NCBI GenBank assembly: GCA_020633325.1
Contig: JACKDX010000001.1
Span: 682,001 to 746,000 of the forward strand
Source: Myxococcales bacterium
GTDB lineage: Bacteria; Myxococcota_A; Polyangia; Polyangiales; GCA-016699535
Reading direction: 5' to 3'
DNA length: 64,000 bases
A program made the position numbers and the translations under genes. Positions 1 through 8,611 of the stretch are shown here, in pieces. A model generated the notes under the pieces. It saw only the letters and a program-made list of their open reading frames with translations. It did no database searches and had not been told where the DNA came from. Positions within the stretch are counted from its first letter, which is position 1, and every line of letters begins with the position of its first letter.

Positions 1-76
1 CATTCTGCCCGACAATTCGGGGGACGACAGTATGAAAATTCATGCGCTTACCACCAGCGTGCTGTTTTCCGCCACC

Positions 77-108
77 TATAATTAGGGGTCACTAACCGCA
101 CGTTCAAG
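77..108 (+). promoter_or_regulatory. Candidate promoter with LexA-like operator upstream of imuA
   Basis: A perfect TATAAT hexamer at 77-82 is followed by CTAACCGCACGTTCAAG at 92-108. As I recall it, the Myxococcus LexA consensus is CTRHAMRYBYGTTCAGS, and this site fits 14 of 17 positions. A repressor there would overlap the expected transcription start. No good -35 hexamer is visible, and the site is about 260 nt upstream of the chosen imuA start, so this is tentative. LexA control of imuA-imuB-dnaE2 cassettes is well established in other bacteria. Confidence 0.28.
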
Positions 109-169
109 TCATTGAAAGCACACGGTTCCTAGGCAAAACGCGCGATTTGCTAGAATGTTGTAAGGGCCA

Positions 170-313
170 TTATCGGAAATTGGCGCAAGCGGTTTTGCCG
201 AGGGCGAGCTCTTCTAGGGACACGCTGGTAGTGCACTCATCGATGCAATCCTTCTGGGTGAGCGAGCAACTCTGAAACAGTCCCCGTGCAACTTCGGTGA
301 CCTCGACTGTCAC
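170..313 (-). pseudogene. Possible short Cys-rich ORF or gene remnant
   Basis: A 47-codon frame on the minus strand with a GTG start at 311-313 and a TAA stop at 170-172. The reading has four cysteines (pattern SCS, DCIDEC, TACAN) and balanced, protein-like composition. It has no visible ribosome binding site, and an in-frame TAG lies just upstream of the open stretch, so it may be the tail of a decayed secreted protein. The rest of positions 1-370 holds no convincing gene. No family is recognised. The call rests only on composition and could be chance. Confidence 0.2.
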
Positions 314-370
314 ATTGTCGCCTGATTTTTGCCATCGAAGAGATCTCTACATGCGGAGAAAAGATCCTGC

Positions 371-1069
371 ATGTTTCGTCGGCTTGCATTTGTAGAAATA
401 CTGTGTACTGATCATCAGTTCAGTATGAATAGCGTGGTGCATGCTCCTTTTGTCCCAGTGCCAGGAATACGCACCGGCAAGGATCTAGCGCAACTCCCCA
501 ATTACCGTGATATTTCAAGCCATTGGCGGGATGAATACTTAACAGGCCGATTGGTGGAGCTCAGTGGATGGGAGCGCTCCTGCACTTTAACGCTCAGCCT
601 GGATTTGGCCCTATCCATGCAAGGGCATCAAGAGCCGGTGGCGTGGATAAGCCATTGTAATTCCTGGTTTTTCCCCCCTGATCTTGAGCACAGCGTGGAT
701 CTCGATGCCTTGGTCGTACTTCGCTTGCCAGACCAGCATGCTGCAGCTCAAGCGGCGGAACGGCTACTGCGATCGGGGGCGTTTGGCTTGGTGATTATAG
801 ATCTCGGTGCAATCACCGAGCTGCATGTCGCCACTCAAATGCGATTAGCGAGCCTTGCCAAAAAACATGCTTCGATTGTGCTGCTCCTTACTCATAAAAG
901 GCCTGAGCAGTTGTCCTTGGGTTCGTTGATCTCATTACGCGTACATACACGCTATGTGCATACGGGAGCGGATTGTTTCATCTGTGAACTCGAGGCGCTG
1001 AAAGACAAACAGCGGGGCCCTGGCTGGAAGCACATGGCGATGTACAGCGGACCTGAAGGGCTACGATGA
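371..1069 (+). CDS. imuA: ImuA, RecA/SulA-like mutasome accessory protein
   Basis: First gene of the imuA-imuB-dnaE2 mutasome cassette. ImuA proteins are RecA-fold relatives that associate with ImuB and the error-prone polymerase DnaE2 during damage-induced translesion synthesis. The protein has the family layout: a short N-terminal linker, a strand-turn region around LVELSG, a helix, and hydrophobic strands such as LDALVVLRLP and FGLVIIDLG that match the RecA-like core. The usual Walker A is not preserved. The ATG at 371 (232 residues) is preferred because GGAG lies upstream at 354-357. A TTG at 329 and an ATG at 425 are alternatives. The stop overlaps the imuB start (ATGA), which implies translational coupling. 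Identification rests mainly on context plus the weak RecA-like pattern. Confidence 0.8.
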   Translation: MFRRLAFVEILCTDHQFSMNSVVHAPFVPVPGIRTGKDLAQLPNYRDISSHWRDEYLTGRLVELSGWERSCTLTLSLDLALSMQGHQEPVAWISHCNSWFFPPDLEHSVDLDALVVLRLPDQHAAAQAAERLLRSGAFGLVIIDLGAITELHVATQMRLASLAKKHASIVLLLTHKRPEQLSLGSLISLRVHTRYVHTGADCFICELEALKDKQRGPGWKHMAMYSGPEGLR

Positions 1070-2286
1070 CACCAAGACGTTGGGCATGCGTGTGTGATCC
1101 CAGTGGGACAGTTACACTTGCGACATTGCAACGCTTTAGTCCGGAGGTTCAACCAAGCCAGGAAGAAGCACAAGTGTTTTGGCTTAACGCTTCGGGACTA
1201 AACGCCATGTATGGCTCGCTTACCCACTGGGCTGAGCAATTGCGGAGTGAGCTTAGTGGATGCAGTGTGGCAGTGGGATTTTCGCGCTTTGGAAGCTATG
1301 CCGCTGCAAAAAGCCTCAGTCACGATTTCATATGCTTTGAGACTCATGATCAAGAGCAGCAATATGTCTCGCGCATCTGTCTAAGGTATCTTGCCATTAA
1401 CCCCAAAGAGCTCGCAATATTAAAAAAATTGGGCATTGATACAGTGGGTGGCCTCGAGAAACTTCCCGGACCATCCGTCAAACAACGCTTTGAAGATGCG
1501 GTTGTCAAGTTGCATCAACGTGCAACGGGCTATCTCAAAGAGCCTCTCGAGAGCGCACACATTGTAGAGCCAGTCTATGAGCGCCTAACCATTGAACCGC
1601 CAGACAACAATGTTAGTCGCTTGCTGTTTGGCATCAAACGCATGTTGCGTTTTTTGGTGAGCCAAGCTGCGCACACGCAGACCGCCATTACACAACTTAC
1701 ACTACGCATGCATTGCGAAGCTGCGTATCGAGCTGAGTTTTCTGTCAAGCCTGCAGAAGCTACGCTGGATGCAGTTCAACTCTTGCAACTTTTACATCTG
1801 AGGCTTTTGCAAGTGGAGCTACCCGAAAGGGTAGTAGAACTTTTGCTGGGTGCGGAGACAATCCCAGCCACCCAGGAGCAACTGTTGTTATTCGCGCATA
1901 AACCACGGCGCGATCTTGCTGCGGCCAATCGGGCGCTGGCACGTGTTCGCGCTCAGTATGGAGAGAACGCGGTGCTTAAGGCCAGGCTATTCGAAGCACA
2001 TCTGCCTGAGGCCCAATTTCAATGGCAACGCTTACCCAACCTGTCTGTCGCTCAATCCGGTCAAGCACATTTACATCAACTTGTGCGGCGTGTTTACGCT
2101 AGGCCGATTCTCGTGTCGCGACCGGAAATGCGAGACGCGTATGGCCCTTATACAGTGGAAGGCGGCTGGTGGAAGAGCGGCACACGGCGCGATTACTATT
2201 TTACAAAAGATGATGCAGAGAGCTGGCTATGGGTCTTTTTTGACCACAAAGCCCAGCGCTGGTTTATGCACGGCAGGCTCTCGTGA
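1066..2286 (+). CDS. imuB: ImuB, catalytically inactive Y-family polymerase-like mutasome hub
   Basis: A Y-family (DinB-like) protein that in characterised mutasomes has no polymerase activity and bridges the beta clamp, ImuA and DnaE2. The 406 residues are shorter than the usual 450-530. The reading begins near the second half of the palm (FWLNASGLNAMYG), so the first conserved strand with its catalytic Asp is missing. This agrees with a non-catalytic role. The thumb helix-hairpin-helix region (LKKLGIDTVGGLEKLPG) and the little-finger segment are present. QLLLF at residues 272-276 matches a beta-clamp-binding motif, as expected for ImuB. The start overlaps the imuA stop (ATGA) and the stop overlaps the dnaE2 start (TGATG). 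Confidence 0.9.
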   Translation: MTPRRWACVCDPSGTVTLATLQRFSPEVQPSQEEAQVFWLNASGLNAMYGSLTHWAEQLRSELSGCSVAVGFSRFGSYAAAKSLSHDFICFETHDQEQQYVSRICLRYLAINPKELAILKKLGIDTVGGLEKLPGPSVKQRFEDAVVKLHQRATGYLKEPLESAHIVEPVYERLTIEPPDNNVSRLLFGIKRMLRFLVSQAAHTQTAITQLTLRMHCEAAYRAEFSVKPAEATLDAVQLLQLLHLRLLQVELPERVVELLLGAETIPATQEQLLLFAHKPRRDLAAANRALARVRAQYGENAVLKARLFEAHLPEAQFQWQRLPNLSVAQSGQAHLHQLVRRVYARPILVSRPEMRDAYGPYTVEGGWWKSGTRRDYYFTKDDAESWLWVFFDHKAQRWFMHGRLS

Positions 2287-5200
2287 TGTACGCGCCTTTA
2301 TGGTGCAAAAGCCATTTTTCTTTTTTGGAAGGCGCAAGCCGGCCTGAAGAGTTAATCGAGCAGTGTCACGTGCTCGGACTACAGCATATGGCGCTGACCG
2401 ATCGTGACGGAGTGTATGGAGTTGTAGAAGCCCACAGCAGAGCTCAGGAATTGGGCATCCACTTAATACTTGGGTCTGAAATCAGCATCGACGATGGATC
2501 TAAGCTAGTGCTGCTAGCGAAAAACCGTGAAGGCTATGCGCAGCTTTGTCGTCTAATCACGCTAGGAAGGCGGCGTTCTCATAAGGGGAAATCGTGTGTG
2601 AGCTGGCAGGAAATCTATGAACACGACAAAGGTTTAGTCGCCTTATGGGGCGGAGCACATAGCTTGCTTGTGCAGAACCAGGATCCTTACAGTATTGCCC
2701 AGGCACTCAAAGAGGCTTTTAAACACGATCTGTATGCGCTGATCGCACGCCATTGTCTTGCAGCTGAAACCAAACAAGAGGCTTTATTGCGTGAGCGAGC
2801 AGAAGCGTACCACATACCCCTCGTCGCGAGCACGGAGATTTTATATCACTGTAAGACGCGTAAGCCTTTACAGGACATACTCACGTGCATTCGGCACGGC
2901 GTAACCATACAAACCGCCAAACGATTGATTTCGGCCAACGGAGAGCATGCTTTGCATGCGCAAGCTTCATTTCAGCGCTTGTTTGCTGATGACCCAGCGG
3001 CCATCGAACGTAGCTTAGAGATAGCCCTGCAATGCCAGTTTTCTCTTACCGAAATTCGCTATCGGTATCCTTCCGAAAGCCTCCCCAACGGAAAAACTTC
3101 GGCGAGTTGGTTGGAAGAGCTATGTTTTCAAGGCGCCAATCGTATTTATGACCACGCGATTCCTGCGCGCGTCCGTCAGCAGATTGAAAAAGAGCTCAAG
3201 CTTATCGGGTCTTTAGACTACTGCGGGTACTTTCTCACCATGTGTGACATTGTCGAATACTGCAAAGCGCACGATATTTTGTGTCAGGGTCGTGGGTCTG
3301 CCGCCAATTCAATCGTGTGTTACTGCCTGGGCATTACCGCGGTCGATCCGATTCGCTTGGATCTATTATTCGAACGGTTCATATCTTTGGAGAGAGCCGA
3401 GCCGCCGGACATTGATCTCGATATTGAGCATCAACGCCGTGAAGAGGTTATCCGGTATGTGTATGGCAAGTATGGCCGTGACCACGCCGCCATGGTGGCC
3501 AATATCATTCGTTACCGTCCCAAGTCGGCCATTCGCGACGTGGGCAAAGCACTGGGGTTTTCAGAGGCACCTCTAAATCGCCTTTCCAAATTACTGTCGC
3601 ATCATGACACTGACTACGTCGAGGCTTTTGGTCATGCGGGATTGGATAGCACTCATAATTCCTCACAATTACTCATGACACTGGCAACAGAGATTCTGGA
3701 TTTTCCTCGACATCTCTCTATTCATCCTGGAGGCTTTTTGCTCGGACACGATCCGGTGTGTGAGCTAGTCCCGATTGAAAATGCCTCCATGCCTGGGCGC
3801 ACCATCATTCAGTGGGATAAAAACTCGGTGGAAACCTTAGGACTTTTCAAAGTCGATTTGCTCGGCCTGGGAGCATTAAGCCAGTTGCACGCGTCTTTCG
3901 ACCTCTTACAGCAACATTACGGCGCCGCAGTCTCCATGGCGTCTATACCGGCCCAAGATGAAGCTACCTTCAAGATGATTCAGCAGGGCAACACCGTGGG
4001 CGTATTTCAAATCGAAAGCCGCGCGCAGATGTCGATGTTGCCGCGGCTTAAACCAGAAAACTTCTATGATTTGGTGGTCCAAATAAGTATTGTGAGACCC
4101 GGGCCGATCACCGGCGGAATGGTGCATCCGTATTTACGCAGACGTGCTGGCGAAGAGAAAGTGACCTATCCGCATCCATGCCTAAAACCCGTGCTGGAAA
4201 AAACGTTAGGCGTGCCATTATTTCAGGAGCAAGTGATGAAGCTTGCGATGGTGGCAGCAGATTATACGCCAGGTGAGGCGGATCAGTTGCGTCGAGATAT
4301 GGCAGCGTGGCGTAAACGCGGCAGCATTGAAAGGCACCGAGAGCGACTCGTGTCGCGTATGCAGGCTAAGGGCATTACACTGGAGTTTGCCGAACGCATT
4401 TTTGATCAGATTCGCGGTTTTGGTGAGTATGGTTTTCCCGAAAGCCATGCGGCGAGTTTTGCGTTGATTGCATATGCGAGTGCGTGGTTACGATGTCATT
4501 ATCCTGATGTATTTAGCTGCGCGCTGCTCAATTCCCAGCCGATGGGATTTTACTCTGTTGACACCATTGTCAACGATGCAAAGCGTCAGGGCGTCAAGAT
4601 GTTGCCGGTATGCATCCGTCATAGCCAATGGGATTGCACATTGGAATCAGCTGGTGTGCGCATGGGACTGCGTTTCGTCAAACATCTCAACAAGACTCAT
4701 GTTGAACGTATGCTTAATGAACGGGCAACTTCGCCCTTTCTAACACTTGGCGATGTGACGAGACGCACGTATTTAAATCGTGATGAGCTTGAGCAACTTG
4801 CTCAAGCGGGTGCGTTTGAGACATTGGCCGTCACGCGTCGCGATTCGATGTGGGAATTGCGCAAGTTGACGCATGAACGCTATGATAGTTTGGCGCTGCC
4901 ATCCGCTGAAGAGAATATAGAGTTGAAACCACTGAGTGCTGCTGAAAGTATTCAATGGGATTATCAAAGCACGGGTCATAGTCCCCGTGGGCACCTGCTA
5001 AAGCATTTGCGTGACCATTTACGCGCCCTTGGTTGTCCTGATGCGAAAAGTGTGCGTTTGGAACCTCACGGCAAACTGCTTGATTATGCAGGCATGGTTA
5101 TCTGCCGGCAGCGTCCCAGCACTGCGGGCGGCGTTGTGTTTATGACGTTAGAGGATGAGACGGGATTTGTGAATGTCGTCATATGGAACAAAGTCTTTGA

Positions 5201-5354
5201 GCAATACAAAGCTCTCGCAAAAACCGCGTCTTTGGTAGGTGTGTTTGGGCGCTTGCAGCACCAGCACCAAGACGGTGTGATTCATCTGATCGCTCATAAA
5301 CTCTGGCAACCCCCACTGCGTGTACCCACGGTCTCAAGCCGTGATTTTCACTAA
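2286..5354 (+). CDS. dnaE2: DnaE2, error-prone DNA polymerase III alpha subunit
   Basis: C-family replicative-type polymerase of the mutasome (1022 residues, the usual DnaE2 size and shorter than DnaE1). An N-terminal PHP domain starts at YAPLWCKSHFSFLEGAS. The polymerase core carries the catalytic acidic cluster PDIDLDIEH (Asp375, Asp377 and Asp379 counted from this ATG) and a third Asp in FKVDLLGLG (Asp524). A fingers region and a C-terminal OB-fold (GMVICRQRPSTAGGVVFMTLED) follow. Known role: translesion synthesis and induced mutagenesis with ImuA and ImuB. The ATG at 2286 overlaps the imuB stop by one base. A GTG one codon earlier is less likely. It is followed by a convergent protease gene. 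Confidence 0.96.
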   Translation: MYAPLWCKSHFSFLEGASRPEELIEQCHVLGLQHMALTDRDGVYGVVEAHSRAQELGIHLILGSEISIDDGSKLVLLAKNREGYAQLCRLITLGRRRSHKGKSCVSWQEIYEHDKGLVALWGGAHSLLVQNQDPYSIAQALKEAFKHDLYALIARHCLAAETKQEALLRERAEAYHIPLVASTEILYHCKTRKPLQDILTCIRHGVTIQTAKRLISANGEHALHAQASFQRLFADDPAAIERSLEIALQCQFSLTEIRYRYPSESLPNGKTSASWLEELCFQGANRIYDHAIPARVRQQIEKELKLIGSLDYCGYFLTMCDIVEYCKAHDILCQGRGSAANSIVCYCLGITAVDPIRLDLLFERFISLERAEPPDIDLDIEHQRREEVIRYVYGKYGRDHAAMVANIIRYRPKSAIRDVGKALGFSEAPLNRLSKLLSHHDTDYVEAFGHAGLDSTHNSSQLLMTLATEILDFPRHLSIHPGGFLLGHDPVCELVPIENASMPGRTIIQWDKNSVETLGLFKVDLLGLGALSQLHASFDLLQQHYGAAVSMASIPAQDEATFKMIQQGNTVGVFQIESRAQMSMLPRLKPENFYDLVVQISIVRPGPITGGMVHPYLRRRAGEEKVTYPHPCLKPVLEKTLGVPLFQEQVMKLAMVAADYTPGEADQLRRDMAAWRKRGSIERHRERLVSRMQAKGITLEFAERIFDQIRGFGEYGFPESHAASFALIAYASAWLRCHYPDVFSCALLNSQPMGFYSVDTIVNDAKRQGVKMLPVCIRHSQWDCTLESAGVRMGLRFVKHLNKTHVERMLNERATSPFLTLGDVTRRTYLNRDELEQLAQAGAFETLAVTRRDSMWELRKLTHERYDSLALPSAEENIELKPLSAAESIQWDYQSTGHSPRGHLLKHLRDHLRALGCPDAKSVRLEPHGKLLDYAGMVICRQRPSTAGGVVFMTLEDETGFVNVVIWNKVFEQYKALAKTASLVGVFGRLQHQHQDGVIHLIAHKLWQPPLRVPTVSSRDFH

Positions 5355-5446
5355 GGTCACCTATTGAGCGTCGTCTGATGTTTTCGGCTTTAAGCCGAAC
5401 GGAGTGGCAGACCCCACAATGCTGTCCGGGTTGATTCAAGCCGCTT

Positions 5447-6511
5447 CTACCATTGAGCATGAGGAAAGGGTGGGCTACGCCAGGGTGGCGTGGGTGTTTG
5501 GTTGAGTTGGCGCATGATGCCCACGGCGTTCAGGCACGACCGAACCAGTGCTTTGTGGCTGCACGATTGCAGGACACTACTGATAAAGTGACGATGCGTA
5601 TCGATCGGCGTAATGGATAGAAGTGAGGAATCGATTGCGGGACACACCGGCATGTTGCCAGCAGGATCTGGTGCCGAGATCAATGCACTTAGGATCCCAA
5701 CTATGATGCGTGTGCCTTCGATAAAGACGGGTGAACCGCTATCGGCCAGACACGCGTTGCCATCGCTGCCCTGGAACACGAAGTTTTCGGGTGCCACCGG
5801 GAGGTTTGAGGCATAGCGGGCAGCGAAAACCGCGCGCTGACCTGTAGTCAAGAAGCAAGCGGCGTAGGAGCGCCGTTCACCGATCAGCCACTGCGTAGCG
5901 CTGTCATGGTAGCCGTAGCCGACCAAGCGATAGCCGCAACCAAGCGTAAGTGCCTCATTAGTGGGTGAGCTACTTGTGGCAGACGCGGATCCTTGAGGTG
6001 CCTGAAACTTGAGTAACGCAATATCGTTGAGGGCGGGAGAGTGCTCAGTTGACGGCACATAGTCGGGATGCACGATCACATAATGCACCGGGAAGATATG
6101 CCTCTGAGCCAATGCACCTAGGCCGATGCCTAAAGGCGGCCCGTCTTCAACCAACGTGCTGTCATAGCGCACGTAGCCGGTATCCAAGGGATTTGTGCCA
6201 TCGAGATCCAAACAATGGGCGGCAGTTAATGCGAAAAACGGACTGACCAAGACAGCGCTGCAATGGGGTGCGTTGCTGGCGCCATCCTTTTGCAAACATG
6301 TGGGTGAGGAAGAATGCTTATCACAAAGGTTATTGGAGGTTGTTACGCCCGGTCTTTGTATCAAATAGCCTGCGGCGAGGTATCCCGTTTCATTGCGTCC
6401 GTCGCTACTCAGAGAACCAGTTTCCTCGACCGCGCTGCTCGGCTCCGCCGAGCATGCGAAAACCAGAGGCCAGACCAGCCTCCCTAAGCAGCAAGCGCGC
6501 CTCAGTGTCAT
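5447..6511 (-). CDS. Trypsin-like serine protease (S1 family), putative lipoprotein
   Basis: Secreted chymotrypsin-fold protease of 354 residues. The triad is visible: His99 in TAAHC, Asp163 in NDIALLKF and Ser258 in the ADSGSP variant of GDSGGP. A short signal sequence ends in LVFAC, a possible lipobox placing Cys20 as lipidated. Several paired cysteines follow. The ATG at 6511 is preferred over one five codons upstream because it gives a basic n-region directly before the hydrophobic stretch. It converges on dnaE2 and is divergent from the SpoIID-domain gene across about 170 nt. Substrate unknown. Possible roles are predation, nutrient digestion or envelope processing, which is inference. 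Confidence 0.85.
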   Translation of the reverse strand: MTLRRACCLGRLVWPLVFACSAEPSSAVEETGSLSSDGRNETGYLAAGYLIQRPGVTTSNNLCDKHSSSPTCLQKDGASNAPHCSAVLVSPFFALTAAHCLDLDGTNPLDTGYVRYDSTLVEDGPPLGIGLGALAQRHIFPVHYVIVHPDYVPSTEHSPALNDIALLKFQAPQGSASATSSSPTNEALTLGCGYRLVGYGYHDSATQWLIGERRSYAACFLTTGQRAVFAARYASNLPVAPENFVFQGSDGNACLADSGSPVFIEGTRIIVGILSALISAPDPAGNMPVCPAIDSSLLSITPIDTHRHFISSVLQSCSHKALVRSCLNAVGIMRQLNQTPTPPWRSPPFPHAQW

Positions 6512-6679
6512 GGCGCTAACTAACACAGTCTTCAGTGAAGTAGCCGGAGAATTCCCACCTAACTGGGGTCCAGAGGTCCCCTCAGCCGGAAAATGCTTTC
6601 CTAATCACTGAACAATTTCGGCAATCTCGCCAACCACGTTGGCACGAAAGCTGCTTACTTCTGCTTGCGGAGAGTAGAG

Positions 6680-7969
6680 ATGCGGATTTATACGGGCCTC
6701 TTGCTAGCGATGACTGTCGCCGGATGCGCCGCTGAAGTCGCCGATACCCTTGGCGGCTCAGGCGAGCGCAGCAAGCTATGTAGTGTGCAAACGCCGTATG
6801 GGCCTCAGGATATCGAAGCGTACCTCAAACAGGTGGTGAACTGTGAGGCGTGGAGCGAAGAGCCCGAAGCGTTAAAGGCTGTGACTGTCGCGGCCAGGTC
6901 CTATGTGTATTACCACATTGCTCAAGGCAATGATGTCGTCGGCGATAGCCAGGCCTATCAAGTGATGAGTTGTGGCAAGGAGGTCCCTGCGCACGTGGCT
7001 GATGCTGTCGAAGCTACCCGCGGATTGGTGTTGCGTTATCAAGGAATGTACGTGATTGGATTTCATGCGGCAGGGCATCCGGTATTTCACGACAGCATAG
7101 ACGGCCGAGAGATCTACTGTGACCGCACGCTTGACTATGGCGATAATCCAGACAACGCCATTAATTCCGAGCAGTATGTGACGCGGAACTGGGGACTATC
7201 TGGCAATGACATTTACCGACGGGAAAACGGACAGTGGACGAGCAATCCTGTCAATCGAGGAGGGCTTTCTCAGAACGGAGCAAGATGCCTCGCGCAGAAC
7301 GCCTGGTCATTCGCGTCCATTTTACAATATTACTACGGCATGGACATCGAGGTGACCCCTGTCAACAGCTGCGATTTTGCTTCGTGCGCGGATGAGAGTA
7401 GCGGCGTACCCATGTGGGAGACTCCAGAGTGTAAAAACCCGTCGTTGGTGCAAGCGCCTGCGGGCGCAGGAGGGGCACCTGCGCCCCAGGTCTCTACCGC
7501 CGTCCAGTCGTGTGATGGTGCTTACGAAAACCTGCTCGCCTCCGGCCAATATTTTTCGCTCGGCACCGTGACCGATGGACTGGGCCTGCTCAACGGACGT
7601 TCGCAGTCGTTTTCCGAAACATTGAAGGCAGGTGAGACTCATTTGTTCGAGGTAATTGTGCAGGATAAGGTATTTTGGGACCAACCTACGCCGTTTGTAT
7701 CCATCGTCAACGAGACAGATGGTTCCGCGCTTCAGATGTCCGTTCGTTATGAAGATGCCGACACCAATGCCGCAATTAGTCAGGCGTGTCAGGGACAATT
7801 GGCGGAATGGGGCTGCGTGGTTGCCGACCATGCTTTCGTAACCCAAGTACTTTCTGTTACAGGAGCAGGCGCGAATCAGGGCGACGGAAAAATGGCCATT
7901 CAGATCATGCCAGGAAGTAGTATCCCAGCAGATAGTTGCATACGTTATACGCTAAAATATGGAGGGTAG
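6680..7969 (+). CDS. SpoIID-domain lipoprotein
   Basis: Exported lipoprotein (429 residues) with lipobox VAGC near residue 15 and a SpoIID domain in the first half. SpoIID signatures are present: ALKAVTVAARSYVYYH, the DAVEATRGLVLRYQG strand region, and GGLSQNGARCLAQN with SILQYYYG. In Bacillus SpoIID is a peptidoglycan lytic enzyme, while SpoIID-domain proteins in Gram-negatives are thought to act on cell wall. The C-terminal 170 residues, after a Pro/Ala-rich linker, form an unrecognised domain that might be a PPC-like beta domain. The ATG at 6680 has GGAGAG eight bases upstream, so the longer TTG reading at 6665 is rejected. Confidence 0.8.
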   Translation: MRIYTGLLLAMTVAGCAAEVADTLGGSGERSKLCSVQTPYGPQDIEAYLKQVVNCEAWSEEPEALKAVTVAARSYVYYHIAQGNDVVGDSQAYQVMSCGKEVPAHVADAVEATRGLVLRYQGMYVIGFHAAGHPVFHDSIDGREIYCDRTLDYGDNPDNAINSEQYVTRNWGLSGNDIYRRENGQWTSNPVNRGGLSQNGARCLAQNAWSFASILQYYYGMDIEVTPVNSCDFASCADESSGVPMWETPECKNPSLVQAPAGAGGAPAPQVSTAVQSCDGAYENLLASGQYFSLGTVTDGLGLLNGRSQSFSETLKAGETHLFEVIVQDKVFWDQPTPFVSIVNETDGSALQMSVRYEDADTNAAISQACQGQLAEWGCVVADHAFVTQVLSVTGAGANQGDGKMAIQIMPGSSIPADSCIRYTLKYGG

Positions 7970-8053
7970 CGCGCCTTTAGCTCACGTGCCGTTGCGGCGC
8001 TATCGTAGGGTCTGAGTGCACTATCGCCACAAATCGGATAGACTTGAGGAATC

Positions 8054-8611
8054 ATGTCTACACTAGAACAGCTTCGTCAGTCGCTCCCGGAACTTGCCAA
8101 GGATCTTAAGAGTAATCTTGAAACCATACTGGCGGGATCCAGTCTCTCAGAAGAACAAACATGGGGGACCGCACTGGCCTCTGCAATTGCCACAAGGCAT
8201 GCCTCTTTGGCCAAAGCTACTTGTGACGCTGCCAAGCAGTTTGTCTCTGCAGAGGTTATCGAAGATGCGATTGCTGCGGCAATGCTCATGGCGCAGAACA
8301 ATGTCTATTATCGAGGCAAACACATGCTTGGCGATGAGCCGTACAACAGTATGCCGGCGCGCCTACGCATGACCCGTGTCGGAAAAGTTTCTAGTACCAA
8401 GGCCAACTTCGAGCTTTTTGCGTTGGCGGTAAGTGCGATCAATTCCTGTGAGTCTTGTGTGCGTATTCATGTGAGTGGCGTCACCAAGTTAGGCCTCACA
8501 GAAGAGCAAGTGCACGATTCTTTGAGGCTCGCGGCGATCTTTCAGGGTGTGGCCGTATCGCTCGAAGCGTCGGTGCTTCTGCTGGCTTCGGACAGCGGCA
8601 CATCATCTTGA
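8054..8611 (+). CDS. ahpD: AhpD-type alkyl hydroperoxidase
   Basis: Carboxymuconolactone-decarboxylase-fold peroxidase of 185 residues, close in length to mycobacterial AhpD (about 177). The active-site motif is intact: Cys132 and Cys135 in SCESC and His139 four residues on, with Glu120 upstream as in the AhpD proton relay. Known role: reduction of alkyl hydroperoxides and recycling of AhpC using lipoamide-linked electrons. No ahpC lies beside it here, so it is an orphan in this window; a Bcp peroxiredoxin is 37 kb away. It is monocistronic and converges on the porin relic, whose last codons overlap its stop. Confidence 0.92.
   Translation: MSTLEQLRQSLPELAKDLKSNLETILAGSSLSEEQTWGTALASAIATRHASLAKATCDAAKQFVSAEVIEDAIAAAMLMAQNNVYYRGKHMLGDEPYNSMPARLRMTRVGKVSSTKANFELFALAVSAINSCESCVRIHVSGVTKLGLTEEQVHDSLRLAAIFQGVAVSLEASVLLLASDSGTSS

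Noticed and set aside
5386..5402. Inverted repeat TTCGGC/GCCGAA after dnaE2 as terminator
   Set aside because: Short stem, no T-run, and it is within 60 nt of a convergent gene end; not strong enough to annotate.
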